From NCBI RefSeq assembly GCF_964204645.1, contig NC_134031.1, positions 7,604,501 through 7,668,500 of the forward strand: a stretch of DNA of 64,000 nt, written 5' to 3'. The stretch comes from Tubulanus polymorphus (lineage: Eukaryota > Nemertea > Palaeonemertea > Tubulaniformes > Tubulanidae). The position numbers were made by a program, and so were the translations under genes. The notes beneath the pieces are model-generated. The model searched no databases and was not told the DNA's origin. It worked only from the letters and a program-made list of their open reading frames with translations. The stretch's first letter is position 1; each line of letters begins with the position of its first letter. Positions 40,401 through 55,400 of the stretch are shown here, one piece after another.

Positions 40401-43400
40401 ATATTATACAAGCTAAAAAGTTATGATTGACTTTTCTACTTGGTGTTTGGAATAGTTTTCATCAATAATTGATTTATTTACAAGGATTGATTGATTGAAA
40501 CGTAGAATGACTTTTAGTGTAGAAACTGACTGAGTAAGCGGAATCCTCACTCCAAAGTAGTTAGTTAGCGCAGTATCAAATTCTACTTCATCGTGCAATG
40601 CCGTAGTCGACATACCTTGATTCATTGTCTGGAAGTACTTCCACAGCTTTTTGATAGATTGCACGGGTGTGAGTTACGCCATAGATTTCAGCGGCACGCT
40701 TAATGTAGATATTAAACATCTGTAGATGAGAAAAGGAAACAAATTTCACAAAATGATCTACCATGCTCGGCAACTGAGATAGATTAATATCCCTAGTGTC
40801 TGTGTCAAGATTAACAGTTATACAGTAGACCTCGCTTACCTCCGATCTCACGTAAAAACATACAGAAATATCACTTCACAAATAAAGTATTTAAATACAA
40901 GTTATTCTTCATTTTACGTGTGCCAATTGAATCCTGGGTTAATATTCTAATTGTAAAATGCATAATAAATCAAAAAGAAATACTAATCAACAAAGAAGAT
41001 TTCCATTTCCCGCCTGTTCCAGCCAAAAAAGTTGTTATTCCTTCAACTTTCATTGCTTCTGCAAGATCGCTGACAAAGAAATATCGGATAGAAAATAAAT
41101 CCTGTTAAATTATGTCCCCTTTTTGCGCGTGCAATTTTGATAGGTCAAAATGAAATGCTACAAGGCTGCAGCAGAAATTATACATCAATCACGTAGAGCA
41201 TCGACCTTTGTGCTGAGACATGTTATAGTTTCCCTTATTTGATTGATAATTCTAACCTGTCACACCCCCTGGCATTAACAAATTCACAAATTCTCAGGTA
41301 AATTTTTTGGACCTTATTGAATGGCAGTGTCAACATCAATTAACTCTGCTCCATCCTCAATGCTGATTGGGCAATTCTAAAATAGTTGTAGCTCAGTTGC
41401 CTAATATGAGATTTGAAGTAACATCGAGGAAGAAATGCAGACTGAAAGAACATTGAAATCTAGTGGAATCCACTGCTTATTGCTAGCTTCAATTGAGCCA
41501 GTAGATAAACAGCGAGTGCACAAGGAAGAAAAAGGGTAATATTCACCTCATGTTGTTCTTCCGGTAGTACAGCCCTTGTCGCACGGTCATACACAGCCAT
41601 TGCGTGACGAGCCAAACCATGTTCTTCCTCTAACTTGGCGTACAATAAATACAATTCTGAAACAACAAGCATTCTGTAAATGGTCCATCAGGAATCCATT
41701 TCAGTCATGAAGAGACTGCAATAATAGTAAAGCATGCCTCGCCTTTTCAGTTAACATCACTGCAGGTATATTGTCTTCACCTAACACCTATTTTGGGAGT
41801 CTCCACATATTGAGTCAATATGATCAGATACGACATGGAAATTTTACGTCTGTTGTAGAATCATGTTACCAGAAAGTAGTGTAAGGACAGGGAGTGTTAC
41901 AATGTATCATCTTAGTTAGACTAGGGGTCCAGGGACACCATGCCCACTTGGGAAGTGGTTTCAAATGCTCAACAATCTAACAATTTCAACATTCAACGCC
42001 CCCTGGTGACCATTTACAAAAACCAATGACCTTGAAACTCACCACAATCATAGAACATGTCAGCAGCTACGATTTTGTAATTGATTATGATAACAAAATA
42101 TGCCTTGTTACCAATTCAATACGGAAATACTAAGTCATTCTACTATTCAACGCCCCCTGGTGACCATATTCAAAACCCAATGACCTCGAAACTCACCACA
42201 ATCATAGAACATGTCATGAACTACAACTTTGCAATTGATCATGGTAACAAAATATGCCTAGGTACCAATATAATAAGGAAACACCAAGTTATTCTACTAT
42301 TCAACGCCCCCTGGTGACCATATAGAAAAACTTATGTCCTTAAAACTCGCAACAATCATAGATGATGTCATGAGCTACAACTTTCCAATTGATTGTGGTT
42401 ACAAAATATGCATAGGTACGAATATAATAAAGAAATGCTAAGATATTGTATTATTCAACGCCCCCTGGTGGCCATATACGAAATCCAATTACCTTGAAAC
42501 TCACCACAATCATAGAACACGTTATGAGCTACAACTTTCTAATTGATTGTGGTATCAAAATACGCTTAGGTATCAATATAATGTGGAAAAACTTTTTCCC
42601 ACTTACGAATGAGTACTGGTGACACCAAGATGGCCGCCAATTGCGTCATAATTGGCTGATGAAAAATACCTGTCTCAGGTATAAAACATCCCTTTCCAAA
42701 GAATACCCATCACAAATTTTAATGAGAAATGGCAAACCAGTAGGAAGCTACAGGACTCAGAATTCGGGCCAAAATTAACATTTTTGGGCACTAAAAAGCT
42801 CATAGGACGGCCATCTTGAGTCCGACTGACCCAATTTTTGTTATGTTGATGGGCCCTGCGGGGATTCACATATACCCGAAAGATCAAGGTAATTGATCAA
42901 CGCGTCTTCAAAATTTCCCTCAAAAAGTTCAAAAATGTGTAAAAAGTGCTGATTTTGGCGAACAACAATGGCTGCCAGTCGGCCATCTTGATTCTGACAG
43001 GGCTGAAGATGTTCTAGGGTAGATACATGTGTAACCCAAATATCAAGACGTTACCTTGAAGCGTCTTCAAAACTTCCCAAAATAACTGGATTCCGTCTAC
43101 GGACGGACGACGGACGAAAAGTGAACGCAATAGCCCGCTGGGACTAAAGTGGGCTAAAAAGTAAATATCCAAGTCTGTAGTAGAAGTACGACACTGCACT
43201 TGAGCAAAAAACTAATCAACAACCTGTACAGGTGAAGAATTATGTGTACGTCCATTCAAGCTAACCTGCGCATGTATCTGCACACTTGGGCTAGTCAGGC
43301 AGGGTTTCATACCGTGGCAGTCTTGATGCATCTGAGAATGTCTCTGAGTGGAATCCCAGTTCCCAGATATGAACCCAGGTCCCAGCTGCTAATGTCTGCT

Positions 43401-46400
43401 AGGAGTCTGAAGCAGTCTTCACTCAAGGACAGTGTTTTCATTAAAAGCCGGGTGTCGGGTCCCGGACCCGTCTGTCAGTCCTTTTAAACCCGGCTGATTT
43501 TTTCAACCCGACATTGTTCCCGAATGGCTTTTGGCGGCTATCAACACGACAGTGTATTTTCTGGTCAGAAGTATTTGTGAATATATGCTTCACACACGCG
43601 TCACTGCCGTGTGGTTTCACTCTACTCACTATTACTAGCTATGTGAAAAACGCGCCTCGACGCGCATGGCCTAGTTAAAGTTTTCCAAGAAATTGGCAAC
43701 GTTCCAATCAGCTGTCAGCGAAGCTGTACGTGCCGCGAATGTTGGCTGTTGCTGCAGGATTCCATTTGCAGCGGGCCTTGCAATCATTGAATTATTAAAA
43801 GGGAAATTCAAGGCCTTGAATTCAGCAATGGTCTTCAAAATCGATCTAGGGCCTTCAATTTAAAAAATTTTCCAAATCTGTAGATCTAAAAAGTGCTTAC
43901 TTAGGTTTGAAAAAAGTGCGTTTTAGTGCTGATATTTTTCCTATAGCCTTACAACTACGTCAAAGTTGGTCGAGACCCTGCTGTTTTACTAAATGACCTG
44001 ACGGCTAAAGTGATTAATGAAAACACTGAAGGATATGAAGACTGCTACAGACTCCAAGCGGAGATTAAACAAGTATCAAGAACTTCAAAGCACCTAGGAC
44101 TGTACATTGTGGGAACCCTGCTGTCCAAGATGATCAGGCCTTATTTACCTTCACCTGTTGTCATCGATCAAGCAGGGATGAAAACGGCCCATATTGAAAA
44201 AGTCGGAAAATATTTTCAAAAAAAAAAGAATTTTTTTGGGGAACAAAAATCAGTAACGTTTAGCCAAAAAACTTACTTCCTTTTGGTCAAAAAGTTAATA
44301 GTTTGGGCCTGAATTAGAGCCGTATTGGTTTCTCCGACTCCACAGTTGTGCCAACAACTGCCGAAAACTGTCTTAAGGAGCACTCCTAACTACGGAGCGC
44401 TCCGATGTGACGCCCGCGATTGAGGTGATTAAAGCAATTGAGGTGATTTACACTGTTCTCAGGAATAAAGAAAATGTTAGAAAAGGTCGGAAATCCGTCT
44501 ATGGTCGGAAGATTTTCATCCCTGATCAAGGAGGAAGTACTTTAGTTGACAATATACAACTTTACTTTTGATTTTTTTGGGTAGCTTTTTAGCTTCATTA
44601 TTAATCATTGGGGCAGAACTTTATCAAATGCCTTTTCAAAGTCAAGATAAATGCAGTTGATGGACTAAATATAATTAAAAGCGCTTGTCCATTCATCTAG
44701 AGTGTGCGGCAGGTTAAAACGAAGTAATTTTTTTTGTATCTAGGTAGAGTTACGTAGAATTTCTCCGGGTTATTATAATAACGTAAAATTTATGCTATTC
44801 AGGTAAAAATGCGTGAACAAGGTTTAAATTAATTTTAAAAATGAACAATCATGAAAGATCAGCATAAAGCATCAGACCACTATTGATAATCAAATTTGTC
44901 CAAACAATAATTACCTTTTGTAAATTTTGGAGGACACCCATCGAGACATTGTTCAAACAAATCCCTCGCTCGTTCCAGTTTTTTACCCCCCTGAAAAAAA
45001 TGAGAAAAAAATCGTTAAGAACTTATTTCCAGAGAGCTTTTAGAAAATCCCTGCTACAAGTAAGTACTTACGTATCTTTCAATGAACTTTGCCAAATATG
45101 TTACCCAAATATCGTAAACATTGGGCCATTTGAATAACGCAATTCCTTTTTCATATGCCTGTAAAACAAACAGAACATTTGAAATTTTACTGAAGCTATT
45201 TCTAAGGTCAGCTTTCCAATGATTTCTCTTAGCGATTGCGTTCTGATGTTGAAATTAGAGTCTGGGTGATGAAAATCAGAAACAGATATTTTCAGTCAAA
45301 ACCAAGACCACCCTAGAGAATGAGATGGCTGTGAATATCATGATTTGGATATTATTCACCATATCACGATTCAACGTCATAAAATTTCAAAAGATTCCTT
45401 TAACTGGTTATGCCTGTATCCTGTACACAGATATACAGACAGACGGTAGAAGATAAAGTAAAATCCCTTACACTCCACACATTAACCGAAGACAAAAAAT
45501 GCATCCAGGGTAGAACCTTTTGAGAATCAGGAACGTATCTAGTTTACTCGTAATTGCGACGGAGTGATCGGCAGGTGGGTCAGTTGAGTAAGGTACTAGA
45601 TTGAGTAAGGTAATGCTAGTTAAACACTCCCGAGTTAGATAATCATTTTAAGGGATTTGCTTGAATAAGACACATCCATATTTTGCAATTTTGCATTTCA
45701 CACTACCTACCTTGAAAGCTTCCTCATAGTAGTTGTTTTCTTCGAGAAACATACCATAGTTGATGATGATTTGCGGATTAGCAATGCGAAGATCAATTAT
45801 ATGGTCATAAACGGCTTTGCAAGTCTGCAAAAAAAATACATCAGTATCATGTATAGTGAAGACCTGCTTTAAGCGAATCAGTTTGATGCAGCTTGTCAGC
45901 CATCTTGAATGCGATTAATTCTAATTGAAAAGGGTTAATCTTCATGCCACCACACGACACCTAACATAAGAATTTACGGATTTTATCACAACTGGTTTTT
46001 TAGTTATCATGGTGACGCCAAACTTCATGTGGTTGTGGATGTGGTACAACCAAACCATACTTCCAACTTCACCAAGGGGATATAATAAGGTAATATCAGA
46101 TGATAAACATGAGCTCCAGGGGGCACAACAGCCACTTCATGAATGCAATTTGTGGGTTAGGCCTATATGCGACAAAATACACTTTCTGCAGTGAATTGAT
46201 ATACACAGTAATTGTAGTGACATTGCATTTGATTTGATATCTTTTGCTAAATGAAATCTTATTCAACTTCCCGACACTAATTAGCATATAGCAGTCATCT
46301 AACTTGAGACTAAGGGTCTAGGAATGAACACCATGCCCACTTGGAAAGTGGTCTGAAATGCTGGACAATTTGACAATTTAAAAATCCAATGCCCCTGGTG

Positions 46401-49400
46401 ACCAAATATAGAAACTGATGACCTTTCAAAACCCTCCACAATCATAGAATATGTCAAGAGCTACAACTTTGCATTTGAATGTGATCTACTGCTATACATT
46501 TTGTAGCCACAATGTGGTGATATCACACACCTCAAATTAGTCTTAAAATGACCCGTAGAGTGGTGATCGTGAATGGTGAATCGATGGAAACAACTGCCAT
46601 TTTTTTCAAAATTGTTTCATCATGCAAATAAGCTGGGCAAGTTTATTTCTTATGGGGACGCATGCACGCACTTTTTTTCTACAGAACATGTTGTTCTAGC
46701 CATTTCGTTCTAAATGTACTCTCCCACCACAAAATACTGCACCTACTGCATAGGGGAGGTTTTAAAGACCTATTTGCTCATGGTCACAATGAAGGTCAAT
46801 GCAAATTTAACACACGCTAAGAAAATCAACCATTTGAAAATAGTTTTTCAAAGTTTTCTCTGAAAACAAATCAATCTTGTAAATCGCATATTTGCACGCA
46901 CCGAAATGGTGCAATGTCACACTATTTTACCCAGGAACGGTCCCAATGCAACCATCCAGTAAATTTTGCGCCTTCATTTAACATACATTGGCAGGTTGCC
47001 AACTAACAATCGCCGACAATGGTAAACCAAAAACCTGTCTGATATGGCAAGAAGCTAAGAATTCAGAATGACCTTTTTGGCACAAAAAAAGACCACAAGA
47101 GGGCAATTTTGTTTCCGATCAATCCAATTTTTCTTGTGATGATAGGCCCTAGGGTGTTACATAGACATAACAACAAGAAGATTGATGGAAATATTTCTCT
47201 TGGAAACTTCAAAATGTGTTTACTTAATTTTAACTCAGAGGCCTATTTTTTCCTGCAGATGTGTCTAGGGAACATGCATAAACCAATACTGTATGTACAA
47301 AGACAAAATCATCAAAGTGTATTGAAAACTTCCAAATACTAGATTGTCGCTGAAGACGACTGATGCCCCGACATCAGTGGAAACGCCTGAGTGTAAAATA
47401 CACCCCGAGTGTATGTCGACCTATTTCTGAAGGCAGGAAATGAAAAATACAAAACAGCTTCCGGTGACCTTGACCTTTGACCTACAGGACCCAAAATGTA
47501 ATCAGTTACTCACGGTCTTTAGGATAACCCATTCAAAAATTGTCACCAAATTATCTTAATGAGATAGAGCCCGGAAATGAAAAATACATAACAGCTTCTA
47601 GTAACCTTGACCTTTGACCAACACGACCTGAAATCTAATCAGTTACCCACGGTCCCTAGGATAACTTATCCATAGAATTTCAGTAAGTTATCTTAAACCG
47701 TTTATGAGTTAGAGCCCGGAAATGAAATTCACAAAATGGCTTCCTGCGACCTTGACCTTGGATGAAAATCTGATCAGTTACTAACCTCATATAGTACAAC
47801 ACAACTGTTGAATTTGAAGAAAATATGTCGAAGGGTTTAGCTGCTAGGGCAAGGAAACCCACTGCGGACAGACGGACGGATGACAAAGTGAATACAGTAT
47901 GCCCCCCACAACGCGTTGAGGGGGCATAAAAACTTGATTTCCTCAATGGATGAATGAATAACATATCAAAAGTGAATGCAATAACCCATTGGGGCTTAAA
48001 ATGAATATTCATGATGAAATTCACCTTGAATGTTCCAAAACTTTCTTCCATATCGGCATACATCGACCAGAGTTTCAGAGATTTATAAACTCGACACTGA
48101 ACTGTCTCTGTTTCATCGTGATACGACACTTTTCTACTCGGAGGAGCGGAAGCTTTTTGCATAAGTTTCAGACATTCTTCATAGTTCCTACAAAACAAAC
48201 ATGAAAATTGAGTTTACACTATATACGGCTGGTCATAAAGTTTAGATGAATTCACGGCGCAGGTAAAACGCTGTTACCTCATTTTCTCCTGTTTGTAATA
48301 GATTCTTAGAAAATAGGCCCCCCCCCCTATATTGACATTGAAAATTCAAGGTAAATATATAGATTACAATTATGGACAGGCCAGATATTGGATGGCTTTG
48401 CTCGACATTTGGCTCCTTTAAAGGCATGGAAGAAACAAAGTGGAGTTATCTTGAATCTGATCCTTTTATTCAGTTGTTTAACCCTTTTTACCGGATTAAT
48501 TTTCAACAATGTGCCACTCAGACCTAGATTGCTTTGTCATAAGTGCAGTATCAATATGAATCATTTTCAAATGGCTCCGTAGCTCCATAACTATAAGAGA
48601 TACTGTAATTCAATGTTTGGTAGGGATTATAACAACCTTTCAAATGATGTAAACATTTTCAGTATAGGCAGTAGTTGACCCACTGGGAATCTTTATAGTT
48701 TTTTGACCCACTTTCACTTCCGGGTTTGAACTCTGAATCATCATCGGCAATATCATGACTACCATCGGAAACAGAATATGCATAGACAATATCAGTGTTA
48801 CTACACCTAACAGGTATTTCAATCAATATAACGGCACTAAAGTTACAAAAAACTCGACTATAGAGAGAAATACTTCAGTTTCTCAGGCCCCGTGTGCACT
48901 GTCAGCTCCGCATCGATTCAAATCGTTTTTTCCCAAAATTCTTGAATTGCAACAAACTACTTTTGTGACTGCATTAGGTATATTGATCATTCTCAGACAT
49001 GCCAAGCAGTGTAGAATACTAAAATGCTAACTTGGATGAGCGCTGAAACAACTAATTTCGTTCAGGTATTGTACTTGCAAATTTGTGAGATCGGGTTTGA
49101 GAGACGTATATCTGGTGCTCGCAAAATTGCGAGATCTTTAACAAGAGGGTTATGCCTAATTGGAATAACACAGTTCTTGATTGGCCGGTAATGTGTGAAA
49201 AAACTTCATTTTCAATGCTTATTGGTCAATTTTGAAAAATGGCTGACTATTTGATAGCTCTATTGCAAACTACAAGCTATCTGGTATTGGCGACTGGAAA
49301 GAAACATGGTGGCAGGAAAACGCGCTAAAACAGCCTGCATATGAGGAGTGTCATTGGCAGCTAGGGTAAATATCAGCCTAGACAACACTGGGACAATGTG

Positions 49401-52400
49401 CAGAAAACTCAAGACATGGTAAGCGCTTTCAAACTAAGAACCAGTAAAGGGTTGTACTCACTCATGTCTAATTTCCATTTCAGCCCATTCACACCAAACA
49501 GATGCAAGGTCATCAACATGTTTATACGCCACTTTAGTACCTTTATCGAAAATAATTCTGGCCTGAAAATGGAAAAAGAAAGACATTTACAACTACAATA
49601 TCAACAGTTCACTAAGCAGATTTTTGTCAAGGATTTGAATACATGTACTCCAAACTTCTGTGTTGATAATAACTGAGATATGCTGTAAGACACTACCCAA
49701 AAAAGCGTTACCCTGTGTGAGCGCTCTGCATCAAATTTCACAGGCAATTCTTAAGCAAATATTTATCTGAAAACCACTCGCATTTTCAAATTGAACTACC
49801 CTATTTGGTAGTGATTAAGTAGTGACTGCTAAAAAACTTATGCTAGGAACATGACACATAAGTTATCCGAACAAGAGGACCATAAGGTCCATATGGTCGA
49901 AGACAGTGCATGAGGAGATATCAGTTTTAGTGAAAGCAATTCACGTGTTTCCAGGGTTTCTTTTAACCATTGTGGACATTTTCCCCCAGACAAAAGTGGT
50001 CCTATTTTCCCTAAGTCCTGAAAAATTCTTTGAGGAATTGTGAAAATAAACTGATTATTTTTTTTCTTAAGACATTAAAGTGTTCTTATTTCAGTTTCTT
50101 TCAATATAACGATCTTTTTCAATAATAAAATGTGTGGATCTCCATTCCCTAAAAAGCATAGTGTAATCGTCCCAGACATCCTACCCACCCTATTTCCCAT
50201 AATGGTATAGTCCACGCGTTAACCAATGAAACTGTGTTCTCTGTGCGTATGATGCTTCAATGAATGAAGTTCATGTGACAGGCACTACTACTAGTGGTAA
50301 TTTTTATTAACCAAAGACCACATGGTAACATAGGAATGCACTTAAAATGGCTCTAAAAATCCTCAAACTTTCCCCTTTGCCTTGGGCTTGACGCCTGATG
50401 TGCTCGACTTGGCATAGATATGCTTGAACAATTTTTTCCCAAATAAAGAGAACGTACATTTTTTAACGATCACGGAAGCCCTGTGTATCTCATTATATCT
50501 TTTTTTTCTAGTACCGCGCGCCGAACAGTTTATCTTTCGTCAGTCAATCTGAGTCGGCCTGTGTTTATACGAGGCGGGACACAGCCGCTTGTCTCGCTGT
50601 GTGTATACAGCACTGCTGTCTCTAGTCTACTATTACATGTACTATAACTCACTCGGGGTATTCCCTGAGAATACAGCATTGAATGGCATGATATGTGATA
50701 CCGGCTGGCATTACTGGTAATTTTCATTGCATGAAGAAAATCCTTCACACGCAGTGCTTTCAAGAAATAAAATCCGGGCCAGTGAATGACTTACACAGCA
50801 GAGACCACCTTACCGATACTCTCCCTGTCAGCATAAGCTGCGCAGCATCTATGAACTACTTACGAATGTATTAGTACGCGAGCACTTATGAGGATAGTGA
50901 TGGGGATAACACTTCATTGCTGAGTAAAACTGATGTAGACAATTCACTGATATGGTGAGCCTTTCGTGCGCCTCAAAACATTCCATAATTCATCACGATT
51001 TTGGGACCTTAGGTATAACAGGCTATGATGTTCATAGCTAGGATCATGCATATAGGCAAATGACGCGTTACAGACAATTTTGTACTGGATTATCAGTTCT
51101 ATATCGATACAGCATTATGGGACTAAATCCATGGCAGTAGAGATACTACAGGTGTTGTTCGGTGAACGGCAGAATTTTTATCAGCAACGATCCCTGTATG
51201 GTCTTTGACCATAAAAAGATTTTTATACTTAAGTGAAACTATGCATTTTTAGATTTATGTTTTGTCGGTACTTACATCTTCAATTTGAGACGCTGATTCA
51301 TAAAACTTAGCGAATGCCACCCAGAGGGTATGTAACTTGCCGCTAGCGAGTTTAGGATCGACAGTCTGTACCGCCTCTGTATACGTGTGAATGATATCAC
51401 GTGGCTTACCCTCATAAAGCGTTACGCGTTTATGCCATTCATGCACGTTGTGAGGATTCTGACGCAACAGCACACTGAAAATAGATGAAATGAAGTTGTA
51501 AATAAGCCGTTATCATTTTACGCGTTGAATTCAATTTAGCTTTAGATGGTTGTAGCTAGAGATAAAGTAGGTATATCTACTATGAATGCACAATTTACTC
51601 ATGTTTGCCAGGTGGTGGATTTACAGAATATTTACATGCTGTACTGCAGTATTGAATTCATTGTTGATTTCTAGCTCAATTCATTTGGAAATATATGGTG
51701 CTGTCAGGTATTCTATGATGCAATGGATGTATTTTCCCCATATGTATATTTTACGAGAGGTTTAATATCACTAATATCAAACATTGATCAGTGACTGACA
51801 TCTCAAAGTACCGGTATGGTGTGGTCAAACCTGTTCTGCATTTAAAAGGCAAGGATTCCAAGCACATGTTTAACCTTTTCAGTGCATCTACACCGCAGCA
51901 GGGTGCATAAATTGCTAAATTGCTACCACATCACGTTACTTTTTATTAGTAACTAGTTTTTATCTGATGAAAAATGGCAGCACCTGTCATTCAGTGAAAT
52001 ATTGGTAACTAACGACACACCTAAGGAATTATATCTATTTAAATGTTATGGAAAACAATTTCCCAGATTTTACATCTCAATGAAATACGTAACATTTCTG
52101 GAAAAACATAACACCATTATTTCACTTTCATTTTCGTAACCATTTCAGGAAAAACAGAATGGTTGGCAGGTCTGGGTATACCTGTTATTCTACACACTGG
52201 GTGGAATATTTCAAAATCTTCAAATTATCTCCAGCGCTTTCGGGAATTAAGTCAGGACTGAAAGGGTTCCTTTCGTAGCATTTCTAGAACCAAACATTAT
52301 CAAAGAACAACATTGAAATTAAAATAATAACAAACCCAATTCAAATACAAACCTGTTTAACAGCAATGGTCGTCTGTCCATGAGTTCTTCTAACCGGGCA

Positions 52401-55400
52401 AGTCGTAACTCGAGATCAAGGTCATCTTCGTCAGATGGACCGAACTCAGTCGTCGATTCCATTTTAGCGCTGATCATACTCTCTTCAAACTGCGCATAAG
52501 CGTCGAAGATCTGAGTGAAATCCCGGACAGTAATTACCGTTTGAATTCCTTCTTCATAAATGTCACGTGCCTGCGATAGAAAGACAGAATCATTACGGGA
52601 ATGATATAATACACATGATACTCTCAGAACGTAATGTTCGATCAAGTTGTCATCTATCTTCCCTTGGCAGGGAATCGATCCCGATGGCATTGCAAGCTAT
52701 GTCACAGCAAAACCCCTGCCTGCATAGCTCCAGTGCACAGCTATTTGCGCATATAGCTATGATATCATTTAGAGATGAGAACGCCGACCTATAAAATCTG
52801 CATTTTTTTTCTTGAGTTACACATGCGAAACAGCTGACAGCGTAGAACCTATGAACGACTATTATATTTTGGAAGGTAATGGCTAGTTCCAATGTGGTAC
52901 ATCCTCATTCGATGACATTCAGCATCTCATGCATTAGGGGTCGAGCCCTGAATTATTGCAATTAAAATGCACCGATGAATGCTCACTAAAAATCATCACC
53001 CAGTAGTGTATATCTGAAGGCGTTCGCCACACTCGAGCGGCGTAAGTAAGTAGGCCAATATACATTACTACTGCTGCCTCGCGCGTGTGTCTGCAACCAA
53101 TCAATAAAATACATACACACTCATCGTAGTACAAATGTAGATACAAAATGAGTGTTGCAATGAATATGCATTGAAATGCGATACTTTTGCGCGATGATAA
53201 GTAAAACAGGCACTGAACACTTTTACGGACCACCTGATTACCGATCGTGCCGGGCCAATTGAGTGAGATCACCCCCCCATACTTTTACATCATTTTTGGA
53301 CTATTTGGAAAATTGATATTTTTCAATACCGAAATTTGGGCAAACCGCGGATCCGCGGGGAATTCTCATCCCTGATCATTTTCAGCTAATCAGAAATCAC
53401 ATTCTATATGTGCCTGGGTGTATTTATTCTACCTTTGAATTGATCTTAGCGATCGTACAACAGGCAATCGGATTGGTGCCACATGTTTCTGTATGGCTAA
53501 GTGTCTCATTATGCTACCAGGTTCAAATCCCTGCCACGTGAGGATAATGGGAAGCATATGATTCATTTGTACAGCTACGTAAGGCTAAAAGTCTGCTGCC
53601 TCATACTATGCAACATAGTACTAATCACATTTAAATTCATAAACTTGTGACCGATATAGCAGTCAGCAGTACTCTAGAGAATCAAATTTGACCTTCAGAA
53701 GGTTAAACAGCATATATAAATTGTAACAGATCCACTTAAACATACCTTTTCAAAATGACCACTTCGTATGTAATAATCGGCCAGCGAATTCCACAATAGA
53801 CCGATTTGATCGGTGAAACGCTTTAAGCCCTGACGAATGATTGGTTCAACACGTAGTGAATGTATTTTATCGGGATGCTTACTGATCATTTCACAAAGTT
53901 CATTCCACAACTGAAATAAATAAAAGTAAAAGATGATAAGGGAGAACCCTTACAACGCCAGGCAACGGCAGTTCATGCAGATAAAAACAAACAGGCTCCA
54001 CCCCCTACGACAACCCCTTCCAATGATCAAATCCAATGAAAAATGGCTATATTGTCCATAACCTTTGGAACATCCACTGCAAATTAGTAGAGGTCTGGAA
54101 AAACTAGGACTAGCAGCAATTCATAGAAATATGGGCCACACCACTAGGGCATTCCCTCGACATCAAATCCAGACTAGGGGTCCAGGGACACCATGACCCC
54201 TGGTAAACATGCACAGACCGCGATGACCTTGAAACTTGCCAGAATCACAGAACATGTTACAAGCTACAACTTTGCAATTGAATATGATAACAAAGTATCC
54301 CTTAAGGCTCTTTAGAGCCAAATAAAACTGATTTGAATTAAGCAGGCCTGTCTATAGAAAAAACCCACTATGATTAACAAATATCGTTTTCAAAAGATTC
54401 ATTAAGTAGGCTTTATATACAGGGTGTCCTGAAAAAATGGCACTCTAATTCAACTAGTTCTTATTAATAAACAGAGCTACGTAATTTGATAATTTGTTCT
54501 AGAATGAATCCATTGGATGTTTACTTACTACTGTTAAACTAACCAGGAAAATCACTGATACATAAAGGACACAGAACCCACCATGCAAAAAGTGTCAATT
54601 TGGTTATTTTACCAACTTGCACTACATGTCAATTGGGTCATGTAATAAATTAAATTTTTACGGGACAATCTCTATATCTATTCATGATGTCCGAGTGGGG
54701 CCATCCTATTATCCAGATGTGACGCTTACCTGATGTTTTGATTTGCCATGCTTTGAATTGAATGAGTCGTCATTAATACATTCTGCCAGTTTTATGGCCG
54801 CCTCATTCATTCGATCTATGGACACTAAATACTTGATATAGTCCTCTGTATTCTGTTTTTCCAGCTAAAACATAATAAGTATAGAAACATTTTTATTGGT
54901 TTTCATTTTTCAAAACCACATGCCCATGAACTTAATATGTAGCCCTTGTAATAAACTGTTGTTTTTGCAAATCAATTGAAAATCAACACTCAAGTAACTG
55001 CTTGAGTACCTTCTGCTGATTCATGATTCATTCACATTTTCTTCCGATGTTTTTCAATGTATACACACCTTAAGGTAACGTCTGTAGACTCTAATAGCCA
55101 TCTCCTGGAGTGGATATTTTGTAACAAACTTCAAGTAAAGCGGCCATATTCGGGAATGTTGCGTAATCGGCAGAGCGCGTAGAGCATAATCAAATGTACG
55201 CCTGGTGCGCGTGATTTTACCCTGACGCATCAGAAACTGACAATAATCCAACCAAATTCTTGGCATCTAAAAAACAGAATCACAGAAACGAAAATAAAAA
55301 CTAGGGCTCCATGGACACCGTGCCCATTTGGAGAAATGCTTGATAATCTGGCAATTTCAATGTTCAAAATGGGTTGAAGCGTATTCAAAGAGTTTAATGA

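Noticed and set aside
44885-45137. Plus-strand 84-codon frame
   Set aside because: It is the antisense shadow of XAB2 exons 12 and 13.
53455-53530. Possible tRNA gene at GGTTCAAATCC
   Set aside because: The T stem pairs poorly and no acceptor or anticodon stem can be drawn.
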